A program made the translations under genes and the position numbers. The notes beneath the pieces are model-generated. The model had not been told where the DNA came from. It ran no database searches and saw nothing but the letters and a program-made list of their open reading frames with translations. From the NCBI GenBank assembly GCA_003665825.1, contig QPFY01000003.1, positions 930,001 to 994,000 of the forward strand: 64,000 bases of DNA, read 5' to 3'. Positions 44,557-54,102 of this stretch are shown here, piece by piece (within the stretch, counting starts at the first letter, position 1; each line of letters opens with the position of its first letter). The stretch is from Microbotryum silenes-acaulis (lineage: Eukaryota > Basidiomycota > Microbotryomycetes > Microbotryales > Microbotryaceae).

Positions 44557-44680
44557 TATATTATATTATATTATATTATATTATATATTATATATTATAT
44601 TATATATTATATTATATATGTTTTATATTTTATTTTATTTTTATTTTTATTTTTATTTTTATCTATCTACTATCTACTAT
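44467..44680. repeat. Large AT microsatellite cluster
   Basis: About 28 units of (ATT)n run from 44467 to about 44552. A (TTATA)n-type section follows to about 44620, then (TTTTA)n to about 44661, then (CTAT/CTAA) steps. It is by far the most AT-rich stretch in the window and lies exactly between the copia LTR start and the first Helitron. Confidence 0.95.
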
Positions 44681-45497
44681 CTACTAAACTACTAAACTAC
44701 TAAAAGAATCTGTCGCGTCAGACAAAGAACGTCAAAGAACAAAAGACAAACCACGTGGCGTGACGTCATAGGCAGCTCTCGGTCCAGCGCGTCCCAGCTA
44801 GCTAGCGCTGTTTCAGCATGGATCGGCCAGCAACAGACCGTTTCGTCTACGTTCGCCGAGGTTCCATTTTCCATCAAAGCAGCCTGGCACATGACTCTCT
44901 GCTTCCCGAAGCAGACTGAAACGACCTGTCTTGCGTGTCTACCACATCGTAGCGTAGTTCCTTCAATCATCCAGTTCCTGCCACTGCCGAAATCTATGCC
45001 AGACCTCGGGTAGAGTCGGCCACTGGGCTTCACTCCACGACGTTCCGCGGCCTTCCGCGACATTCTATGAGCCCGGTTTAACCTGAGGCGCAGGCTTCTC
45101 CATCTTTCTCCCTCCTGCTCTTCACACCTCATCCCATCGCCACCTCGAGCTCGCGACACCCGAAGGGGTCGTCGTGGAAGCTCTGCAACGAATACGGGAC
45201 AAGTTTTCTCAAGAAATGGCTGCCGCATGCAGCATAGCTACGGATTCGAGTAAGTAACTTCCTGAACTGTGCTCTTGGTGTGGGATTGTTCAGGAGCTAA
45301 TGGAAAACTACCAAGCAGCAATTCCCTTCAACAGGTCCTCTTTGAATGTCAACCCTCGAGTTGTATCTTCACCATCAGCTGGTGACACTGCATGCGTGAG
45401 TTATCCCTTGAATGGCTGTGGAGTCTTAGATATGACGGAAAAACTGATACGAAAAAAGACATTGGACGTCAGTGACACAGCGGAAGGATTGAGCGGA

Positions 45498-45610
45498 AGG
45501 ATTGACTTCGTACGGTTGAGATTCCGGGTCCATGGGACACTAAATGTGAGTCTTCACTGCCATTGCTACAGATGGACAACAGCAAGAATACTGATAGTTG
45601 TAATAAACGA
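45498..45610 (+). repeat. Three-copy ~100-bp Helitron module
   Basis: A segment starting aaggattgacttcgtacggttgag and running through gtgagtct-n-cactgccattgcta to caacagcaagaatactg occurs here and again at about 46543-46640 and 48588-48700. It contains a credible splice donor (gtgagtct) and an acceptor-like end. It looks like an exon-intron junction copied three times across the two Helitrons. Confidence 0.8.
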
Positions 45611-45674
45611 ATCACGTAAAAAAAACAGGTTCCGTGAATTACGGCTCACCATCCCGTGGCAGATCCTCAACGGC

Positions 45675-45912
45675 TCGGTTCGGTGGAGTGACCTTCGTGT
45701 TGGCAGGTGTGTGCCAATCTTTCAAAAGCAAAACGCAGGGCAGCATGAGTAACTGAACGGTTGGACCGTAACATCACAGGGGATCCGAAGCGATCGGTTC
45801 GGTGGAGTGACCGTCGTGTTGGCAGGTATGTGCCAATCTTTCAAAAGCAAAGCGCAGGGCAGCATGACTAACTGACCGGTTGGACTGTAACATTACAGGG
45901 GATCCGAAGCGA
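45675..45912 (+). repeat. ~119-bp tandem duplication inside Helitron A
   Basis: Two adjacent units (45675-45793 and 45794-45912) start tcggttcggtggagtgacc and end gggatccgaagcga. They differ at about six positions. The duplication is absent from the corresponding part of copy B, so it arose after the copies separated. Confidence 0.85.
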
Positions 45913-46070
45913 TACCTTCCCGTTATTTTCAAGCCATCGCTGCACAAATCGTCGACGCTTGCGTCATGGAATGGTGACTTCTTGGGGGAGTTGACGTGCT
46001 GCATCTCGCTGTAAGTAGTAGTCCTTGCTTGGTTTTTAGACCCTATACTAACAGCGGCACGGTGCGAGCG

Positions 46071-46482
46071 CAGACAAACATGCGTCTTCTGGCCGCTGCA
46101 GACCGCATGACCGAAACGGAACGGGCAAACGCACAGGACTTTGCAGATTGGCTCTGAGGAGTTGGAGACGGGTCGGCGAACGAAACAGAAGACTCTATCG
46201 CGCTCCCACGTGAGCTTCTCCTGTCGGCGACCACGAGGAACAGAGCCGGGTTAATCAGACACGTTTATCTCGGCCCCGCGCTCGAACTGGACAATATGTC
46301 GATAGGCGAAAAAGTCGAATACTTTCGAGATCGAGCAATTCTGGCGCCCAAAAATTCGCAGGTGGATCAGATCAACGACATGGTGCCCGACCTGCTGCCG
46401 GGTGACGCTCAAACGTTCTACAGCGCGGATTCGAACGCCTTCACGAGAAGCAGCAGCGCGAAATAGATCAACACGACGTCGC
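46071..46482 (+). pseudogene. Helitron helicase fragment
   Basis: The frame reads T-N-M-R-L, F-A-D-W-L, an in-frame TGA, then [27 protein letters not shown] and V-D-Q-I-N-D-M-V. It closes with the Y-S-A-D-S block and ends at a TAG near 46480. This order matches the late helicase motifs of Pif1-like Helitron transposases. The catalytic Rep domain and the early helicase motifs are absent. Confidence 0.85.
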
Positions 46483-46559
46483 GCAAACTGGTTCGTCAAG
46501 TCAATCTGCACCGGCAGCAGGCATTCTCACCGCCAGCGTGTCAAAGGATTGACTTCGTA

Positions 46560-47493
46560 CGGTTGAGGATCCGGGTCATTGGCACTAAATGTGAGTCTTT
46601 ACTGCCATTGCTAGAGATGGACAACAGCAAGAATACTGAAAGTTGCACGACGTCTCGGAGGTCTGAAGGCCAGCAACGACATCGTCAACGGGAAAGGCTT
46701 GAGCGAGAGCATTCCGGTCCGGTCCCACACAGTTCTTCGCCGAACCCTGCCTCTACCGCATCAACATCGACGAAGCATTCTACTTCCAGAAGATCCAGGG
46801 AACAACAATTGCGGAGACTCGGGGAAAGGCAGCAAAATGAGTCTATCAATCGATCAACTCCACCCCAGCCAACGCCCGAAGTCCACTCTGTCCCGGTGGA
46901 TGTCGCTGTACAGTCACCGATTGCACTGCGTCCACTGCCGGAAGATCAACTTCGTCGAATAGATCCACCGCCTGTGAACGCTGCGATCTCTCGAAGGTCT
47001 CAAGGTCAGCAAAGACGTCGTCAACGGGAAAGGCTTGAGCGAGAGCGTTCCGTTCCGGTCCCGCACAGTTTTCCGCCCGACCCTGCCTTTGCCAAATCAC
47101 GACGAATCAGTCCACCTCCAGGAGATCAGGGCAAAATGATTGCCTTGGACAATCGCCTCCACCCCAGCCAACGCCCGATGTCAACTCTATCCCGCAGCGA
47201 CGACCTACAGTCCGGAACCTCCGGGAGCGCGTTCAGTTCGCGCACGGCGACATCCACCCGCCGCACAGTCACCGATTGCACTGCGTCCACTGCCAGGAGC
47301 CTACCCTCGACATGACTTAGGTGCAATGGATCTTCTGTGTCGGAAGTGTAGCGCCTTCCACTGGGACTTCGAACGCTTGGGAGGACGGGACACTCCAGTA
47401 TTCAGAGCATGTTGCAACGACGGCAAGGTGGAGCTGCCGATGATCAAAGCTCGGAACTTCTGTCCAGTCCTGCAAGAACTCCCGAAAACATAG
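46560..47493 (+). pseudogene. Helitron-like N-terminal region, misplaced downstream of helicase
   Basis: A long open frame has repeated S-R-R-S-x-G-Q-Q-R segments with Arg/Glu-rich helices and Pro/Ser linkers. A second segment reads D-L-G-A-M-D-L-L-C, then C-S-A-F-H-W, E-R-L and C-C-N-D-G-K-V-E-L-P, and stops at 47493. The H-D-L-G-x-M-D, C-x2-C, F-H-W and C-C-N-x-G-K-V pattern is the zinc-binding N-terminal region that precedes the Rep domain in fungal Helitron proteins. Its position after the helicase fragment is the reverse of the intact protein order. Confidence 0.8.
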
Positions 47494-47654
47494 ATGAAAG
47501 CAGCGTAGAACCGTAGCCATCTGCAATAATGTAACAGAACTGCTGATTTTCAATGTGAGGTGGCGCACCACTAGGCTTCCGTTACTCAACAGTACCGCAG
47601 CTGTTGCAGCAAAGTACATCACATTGCAGCGGGTCAACGCTTACGGTGGGAGGT

Positions 47655-47682
47655 GGCGCGCGGAGCGCGCCGCCGCACCTAG
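47655..47682 (+). other. Helitron A 3' terminal hairpin and CTAG end
   Basis: A 7-bp perfect stem (ggcgcgc/gcgcgcc) with loop gga is followed by gccgcac and CTAG, then T. About 105 bp upstream of the end is shared with copy B with one visible difference. Confidence 0.9.
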
Positions 47683-48778
47683 TTTTTTTTTTACTAAAGA
47701 CGTAACGGGAGACAAAGAACGTCAAAGAACGTCAAAGAACGAAAGACAAACCAAAAGACAAACCAACAGACAAACCATGTGGCGTGACGTCATAATAGTT
47801 TCGCTACTGCAACAGCTCTCGGTCCAGCGTGTCCCCTGAGCCAGCTAGCGCTGTTTCAGAAAGGCTCGGCCGGCCACAGGCCGTTTCGCCTACGTTCGCC
47901 GAGGTTCCATTTCCCATCAAAGCAGCCTAGCGCATGACCTTCTGCTTCCCGAAGCAGACTGAGACGACCTGTTTTGCGTGTCTACCACATCGTAGCGTAG
48001 TTCCTGCAATCATCCAGTTCCTGCCACTGCCGAAATCTATGCCAGACTTCGGGTAGTGTCGGCCAGTGCGCCAATTCCGCCGTTAGGGGCCCCGCCAGCG
48101 TGTCACGGCTTGCCGACACTGGGCTTCACTCCACGACGTTCCGCGGCCTTCCGTGACATTCTATGAGCCCGGTTTAACCTGAGGCGCAGGCTTCTCCATC
48201 TTTCTCCCTCCTACTCTTCACACCTTACCCCTCGCACCTCATCCCATCGCCACCTCGAGCTCGCGACACCCGAAGGGGTCGTCGTAGCTCTGCAACGAAT
48301 ACGGGACAAGTTTTCTCAAGAAATGGCTGCCGCATGCAGCATAGCTACAGATTCGAGTAAGTAACTTCATGAACTGTGCTCTTGGTGTGGGATTGTTCAG
48401 GAGCTAATGGAAACTACCAAACAGCAATTCCCTTCAACACGTCTTCTTTGAATGTCAACCCTCGAGTTGTTTCTTCACCATTAGCTGGTGACACTGCATG
48501 CGTGAGTTATCCCTTGACATGGCTGTGCAGTCTTAGATATGACGGAAAACCTGATACGAAAAACAGACATGGGACGTCAGTGACACAGCGGAAGGATTGA
48601 CTTCGTACGGTTGAGATTCCGGGTCCATGGGACACTAAATGTGAGTCTTCACTGCCATTGCTACAGATGGTCAACAGCAAGAATACTGATAGTTGTAACG
48701 AATCACGCAAGAAAACAGGCTCTGGTTCCGTGAATTGCGGCTCACCATCCCTCGGTTCGGTGGAGTGACCTTCGTGTT

Positions 48779-49254
48779 GGTATCGCGCTCCCACGTGAGC
48801 TTCTCCTGCCGGCGATCACGAGGAGCAGATCCGGGTTGATCAGACACGTTTATCCCGTCCCCGCGCTCGAACTGGACAATATGTTGATAGGCGAAAAAGT
48901 CGAATACTTCCGATAGCGAGCAAAATTGGCGCCCAAAAATTCGCAGGTGGATCACATCAACGACATGGTGCTCGACCTGCTGCAAGACGAATCACTGTTC
49001 TTGATCGAGTACCTTCAGCGTCTCAACAGGTAAGAGTGTGTCTGGAGACGCCCGTCTTTTCTCATGGCCAGTTGTATGTCGCGTTGTCCCGAGCAACGAA
49101 TGTGGACGGTGTCAGGGTTTTGCTTCATCAGACTGAGAACGGAGAAGCGGATAATGTTGAAATTAAGAGTCACCTCAAAGCTCCGAGCACATCATCGGGC
49201 TCCCAGAGAACAAAAAAAGAGTTCAGTGATGAAATGAAGGCTCTGTACATTTGA
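48779..49254 (+). pseudogene. Helitron helicase C-terminal fragments
   Basis: The first piece reads [13 protein letters not shown] followed by an in-frame TAG, L-A-P-K-N and V-D-H-I-N-D-M-V. A second piece from about 49033 reads P-V-F-S-H-G-Q-L-Y-V-A-L-S-R-A-T and ends at a TGA at 49254. The latter is the last Pif1-like helicase motif (VI). The pieces are separated by a credible gtaagag donor, so an intron may once have joined them. Confidence 0.85.
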
Positions 49255-49372
49255 TCGTCGTCGCGCGCTTCTCTCCCGACTTCAACCACTACGCTTCCGT
49301 TACTCAACAGTACCGCAGCTGTTGCAGCAAAGTACATCACATTGCAGCGGGTCAACGGTTACGGTGGGAGGT

Positions 49373-49400
49373 GGCGCGCGGAGCGCGCCGCCGCACCTAG
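49373..49400 (+). other. Helitron B 3' terminal hairpin and CTAG end
   Basis: The stem ggcgcgc (49373-49379), loop gga and gcgcgcc (49383-49389) are followed by gccgcac and CTAG (49397-49400), then T. The sequence is the same as the copy A terminus. Confidence 0.9.
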
Positions 49401-50382
49401 TCTTTACTATCATCTTCGGCTCTCGTACTTACGTATCTCGTGCCTCGGCTTCAGGTTCCTAAAAGGAAGTGCTCCAGCACTGCACGTGACTTTGTGCGTC
49501 GAAGCGCCGAGGCGATTTCGCGCAGTAATTCGGCGCGATGCTAGATGTCACTTGTGCATGCAACACGCGTTCGAACATAGCACGACGATTGAACTTTCCT
49601 TGAGTAGGTGGTGGCAGTAGAGTAGCATCGTCGGGAACTGGCACTCGAGCCAAAAGAAAAAGAAGAAAAAAGGGGGCTTCCGTACCGTGTTCAGTGCCAA
49701 GTATCTCAAGCTCGACATCCTCCGACCTCAAGTCGAAAACCATCACAACAGCGTACCTCCTGGTTTCAACCGTTTGCAACAACTCGAAGGAATTGAAGTA
49801 TGTGCGCACCAGAGTCAAAACTCACAACGAGACGGTCTACGGGCCAAGCGATATCAGTCGGCGGAGGCATCATGAGCTCGGGTCATAGTTGTGCAACCCA
49901 CACCAGTTTTGGGCTAAAAGGGTCTTTCTCGGGGCGAGGTCACTCTGTCATTCACGCACCGTGCGAGCGTTTCATCGACTTGAGGCGCCATCAAACCCTC
50001 TAGCTGTTCAGGGTCATCCTAAGTCAGATAGACTAAAGCTTTCGGTCCGTACTCAGAGCCTCCGCGGAGCCAGGACTATCCACACCGGTCCGACACTTGC
50101 TTTGGTACGCAAGTAAAACGCTTAGTCTCCGATGAGCTTTATGCAGCGAACGATAGCTACCTAGTCTTCCATCATCAGATTCGTCTCCTCAGAGTGGTCA
50201 CCGCGAGAAGACCCCCTATTGGCTTAGATGGATCAGACTATCAGACTCAATCCGCAGCACCCGACCTAGGTCGACATTTGATCTCCATCAAGCTCATTCT
50301 GCAAATACAGGAAGAAGAAAGGAAACGGAGCTACGAGGTTATGATATAATTCGTCCGTGCCCCTGCACCATCTGTCTTCCCT
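49401..50382. other. Non-coding flank between Helitron B and MPO1
   Basis: These 980 bp have no recognised gene. An A/G-rich run (aaaagaaaaagaagaaaaaaggggg) lies near 49652-49677. Open frames here are short and not family-like. The right end should contain the MPO1-like 3' UTR. Confidence 0.5.
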
Positions 50383-51366
50383 TCAGTTTCCCTTCTTGAG
50401 ACTCTTGCGATAAGCGAGCACCGAACGACCGATCGAATTTTGCAACTTTTTGTGCAGTTCGGGTCGATATCCGAGGAAGAAGAGGAGTTCGAGCCAGACG
50501 AAGAAGACCTGCGGAAGTGAAGGTATGTGCCATGATGAATGGGCTGCAGGGGCAAGAGCCAAGATCGACCCTGATTATAGAAAACTTACGGCGAGCACGA
50601 GGGATTGGAATAAGCTGTTGAAGAGCGCTGGCGCACGACCTTCGAACTGCACATCCCAGTATAAACGAACTCGGCCATCAGTCCTCAGTATATTTCTGTA
50701 CCGAAGAAGACAATCCTACCTTGCCGTGGCCAATGAATTGAGCGATCCAGGCCGCAACAAAGACGATAGTCGCTTTTTGCATCGCATCACTTCGCGTGTC
50801 GTAGAGCACGTTCGACATGTGACCCATCGTCAACAATACGGGAGCATAGAGCATCTGAAGAGTGCATCTCGGGTCAGTGATAATGCTCGGTCTCGCCAGA
50901 ATCATGCGATTGAAAGAAAAACTCTGCTCAACCACTCACACCAGCGACGGGTTCGAGAATGGTAAAGTAGAGGGCATTGCCAGCGGCATAGAGGAACGGG
51001 AACGTCGCTCGAACGTCAATCTCCTTCCCAAAGCCAAGTTGAGTAGGGAGAGGGACTTGGAAGCGGAAGAAGGTGTGGTTCAACAGGCCGTGGGTGAGGA
51101 TGAGCGCGGTGAGGAGGATCATGGGCACGCAGACGATGTGGATTAGGACATTGATCTAGCGGCGGATGGACAAGGGGGTTCAGTAGGAGGAACATCCAGA
51201 AGAACGATGACTTTGACCTACCTTGTTGGTGTGGTAGGACCCCTGTGCATATCACGCGGAAGTTGAAGCGCCAATCAGCTCTGAGCTAATCTGAATCAAC
51301 AGGACAATGCTTCGAAGGGTGGCTTACGTAGAAAGTGAACTGCGACTCGAGGTCAAATATTCCCAT
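50383..51366 (-). CDS. MPO1: Mpo1-like 2-hydroxy fatty acid dioxygenase (DUF962)
   Basis: Six small exons (51366-51328, 51242-51222, 51155-50940, 50854-50720, 50646-50590, 50518-50383 by border, with the last acceptor placing coding from 50508) give 197 aa, all at phase 0. Yeast Mpo1 is an ER membrane Fe(II) dioxygenase in phytosphingosine breakdown; it shortens 2-hydroxy fatty acids by one carbon. Family hallmarks are L-E-S-Q-F-T-F-Y, Y-H-T-N-K-I-N-V-L-I-H, F-I-G-H-G-K-F-E-G-R-A-P-A-L and V-F-F-V-W-L-E-L-L-F-F-L-G-Y. The histidines in Y-H and I-G-H-G are the expected metal ligands. Several hydrophobic helices fit the ER location. Exon 2 is a 21-nt microexon encoding seven residues that include one of the conserved histidines. 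Confidence 0.92.
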
Positions 51367-51818
51367 GTTGTTTGTCTGTGCGGTGACAAGGGAGTCGGAA
51401 GGGCGTTCAGGGTCAGAACTGCTCGCAACTCAAGCTCGAGTATGCACAGGGCCGGCGCGGTCGCATCATGTCAGGTGACGTCCTCAACCCGCGGGCAGGC
51501 GCATACATCCAGCTTGCACAGGGTCGGTGAGGAGAATGCTAGCCATGCAGCACCCAAGAACTCACCTGTGATAGGGAAATGAGTCAGGAGGAACGGAGGA
51601 CTGGAGAGTGCAGAGTGGGAAGATGAGGAAGATGAGAGTCGGAGAGCAAAAGCGTCAGAAAGCGTCGGGGACCAGTCGAAGCCGAAGCCGGGTGCGCGAC
51701 TGGTGCGCGCTGGTGCGCGGAGGTGCGCGGGTGCGCGGGTGCTCTGCGGTGCTCGGTGCTCGGCCTGCTCATTTCGCCACATCTTGACTTGCGACAAAGT
51801 AGCTGGCATCGTCCAACC
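51367..51818. promoter_or_regulatory. Divergent promoter of MPO1-like and scramblase genes
   Basis: Start codons face outward 452 bp apart. A run of ggtgcgcg steps at about 51690-51745 forms an imperfect GC-rich tandem repeat followed by ctcggtgctcgg. No specific regulator sites were assigned. Confidence 0.6.
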
Positions 51819-53493
51819 ATGACCGGATCCTTGCTGGCGTCGTCGCTACTGGTGCGCCACCTGCTCAGACCACCACTGCCACTTTCAAGACGACTCGTAC
51901 ACGCCTCTGCACCTTCCTTTGCCCAGCGACTGGTCAGACGAAGGGCCCCCGTCGTCGTTCGTCGCCATGTCCCAGCGCCAACCTCAACGTCATCGCCAGC
52001 CGGAGCTGCCGCTGCCGCCGGCGGGCTTGCGAAGCCTCGCCACGACGAAGGTACAAACAAGGTCGTCCAGAACGAGCCGCAGCAGGATAATACAGCAACC
52101 ACACGGTCCGTGATCGAGCAAGAAACATCCCAATCACCCGAACTACCACCCGCTTCGCGCCTCCCCGTCGAGGTCCCCCACGATCCGCACGGCGTTATTG
52201 ATCGGTCGCAATCGCTCGCGTCGGAGAAGGTACGACAATTGTTCGCCGTCCCCGCCATCGTCGTATCGCGACAGCTCGAGATGATGTCCATCATGGTCGG
52301 CTACGAGCAAGCCAACAGGTACCAGCTGCAGTCCCCCGAAGGCGAGGTGCTTGGTTATCTCCTCGAGGAGGATCTCGGTATTGGCAAGGCCATCACCCGG
52401 CAGATGCTCAAGACTCACCGACCCTTCAAGGCGACCGTACTCGACACGGAAGGGAACGTCATCCTCGTCGTCTCGAGGCCTTTCACCTGGATCAACTCCA
52501 AGATCACCGTCTCTCTCCCGGACGACTCGGATCGGGACGCATCAGGCTCAACGTCGAAGGTCATTGGTGAAGCTCAGCAAGAGTGGCACCTGTACCGAAG
52601 GAGGTACAACATGTTTGTCAACCGAGACGAGGAAGGGATGGACCAGTTTGGAAGGATCGATGCCGGTCTCTTGGCCTGGGATTTCACCGTTTTGAATGAA
52701 GAGAGTCGTCCCATTGGGTCCATCAATAGGTGCGCTACAGTTTGTGCCCACCAGTTGGTCGCATGACAAGACTGACTGGGTGCTGTGAGGCGTCGTGCAT
52801 AGGAACTTCCAAGGGTTCGCCAAAGAGATCTTTGCCGATGCTGGGCAGTACGTTCTGAGGTTCGAAGGAATCGTCGACGAACTAGCTGCAGCGGGCGCTT
52901 TACCGTCGCCGGTCAATGAAGCCACCTTGCCATCACCTGCATCGGCTTCAACAACACCAACACCAGCAAAGATTGCGTCGAATAAGGAGGCCTTCTCAGC
53001 TTCCCAAGGAGACCCGACGTCTCTCGTACTGTCGGAGGAATCGGAAGAATCTTTGACCTCTCCATCCCTCGACCTCGCCTTGCTGCCTCACATCACTTAC
53101 GATCAGCGGGCCGTCATGTTGGCCTCTGCAATCTCGTGCGACTTTGACTACTTTTCGCGCCACTCTGGCTCGGGAGGGATGATGGGTCCAGGGCTGTGGA
53201 TGCCGATGGGCATGGGTGGGGGAGGAGCGAGTACTGAGGCAGGTACGGAAGCAGGCGCAGAAGCGGGCTCAGATGCGGGTGGAATGAGTCCCAATGCGGA
53301 GGGGCATGAGAGGATACCTGGAGTGGAGGACTCGGGTGGAGTGAATCGGGATAGTGGTGGGTGGAGTGAGCAAGGTTGGGGCGATGGTGGAGCGGGTGAG
53401 GAGGAAACCATGTCGGATCCTTGGGCGACACCCCAGGAGGATGCGGACGGGGGGACGTGGGGTTGGGGTGATCTGTTTCCTGGAGAAGATTGA
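51819..53493 (+). CDS. Phospholipid scramblase family protein (Aim25-like)
   Basis: Two exons (51819-52729 and 52803-53493) encode 533 aa. The N terminus is Arg/Leu/Ser-rich without acids (L-L-V-R-H-L-L-R-P-P), a likely mitochondrial presequence. The scramblase core begins at A-S-E-K-V-R-Q-L-F and includes Y-E-Q-A-N-R-Y, R-P-F-T-W-I-N-S-K, E-W-H-L-Y-R-R-R-Y-N and A-G-L-L-A-W-D-F. It finishes with F-A-D-A-G-Q-Y-V-L-R-F after the intron and Y-D-Q-R-A-V-M-L-A-S-A-I-S-C-D-F-D-Y-F-S-R-H. Yeast Aim25 is a mitochondrial member of this family. A long C-terminal tail rich in Gly, Glu, Ser and Trp is a lineage-specific addition. Confidence 0.9.
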
Positions 53494-54102
53494 GAGAATC
53501 CCACTCATGCCCGGATCTGTATCTCGTTGGTGAGTCTGAGCGGGAAGGCCTGTGGGAAGCGGAGAGGGATGGAAGTCAGCTCGCGGACTAGGGGTCCGTG
53601 CGCCACCGGAGGATTATCGATTGATCGACTCATTTGGCCACGACCTCCACAGGTCAGATGTATGTTGTATTTTCCTAAAAGCTATCGGTTGAAAAAATTA
53701 ATTATCTCCCTCCGATCGCAAAAAGCTGATGAACACAATTACTCCTTTTGGGCTGAAGAAAACGAAACGGTGAACTACGGTGAATTCCTATAAAGAGCCC
53801 GTTTCAGAATCGGAGGACGACCAAGCGGCTCGGCGTGTACTCTGCTTACGCTCTCGCCACCACCCTCGCGTTGGCCTAATCCTGACCAACTCGTCTGGCA
53901 CCTTCGTTCGCCGGTTCCATTGACCTCCCTTTCGTGTATCCTCTCAGACACGAGTCTGTGCCCCACCTCTGCTGCGTCCATTCGTTGCGGTTCGCCGGCG
54001 GTGCTTTGCCCGTATCGGAGTTGAGCCCCCCTCCTCCCCTGCCCACCCCGTCGCCCCCACACGCCCCCGTCCGGCGCCTGTCTCAATCGCGATCCTCCCA
54101 CC
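53494..54102. other. Intergenic: scramblase 3' region and NBR1 promoter
   Basis: These 609 bp lie between two plus-strand genes. An AT-rich stretch near 53680-53780 probably contains the scramblase 3' end. The last 200 bp are pyrimidine-rich before the NBR1 ATG. No gene was supported. Confidence 0.55.

Larger units (their letters stand above)
44690..47682 (+). mobile_element. Decayed Helitron, copy A
   Basis: The right end is precise: a GC hairpin (47655-47671) followed by gccgcacCTAG ending at 47682 and a T, the Helitron 3' signature. Inside are Helitron helicase fragments (46071-46482) and a Helitron-like N-terminal domain (46560-47493). The left end is approximate; shared sequence with copy B starts at gacaaagaacgtc near 44723. 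The element has direct repeats with copy B over most of 44720-45660. In-frame stops and out-of-order protein segments show that it cannot code for transposase. Confidence 0.85.
47690..49400 (+). mobile_element. Decayed Helitron, copy B
   Basis: It begins immediately after the CTAG-T of copy A (actaaagacg, then gacaaagaacgtc) and ends with the same hairpin and CTAG at 49400. Much of 47700-48780 is a diverged direct repeat of 44720-45660. It lacks the misplaced N-terminal region. It carries shorter helicase pieces with an in-frame TAG and includes a ~55-bp segment absent from copy A near 48068-48120. It is non-autonomous. Confidence 0.82.

Noticed and set aside
49459..49818. Minus-strand 119-codon frame next to Helitron B
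   Set aside because: There is no recognisable motif, it crosses an A/G-rich run encoding low-complexity residues, and it has no supporting splice context.
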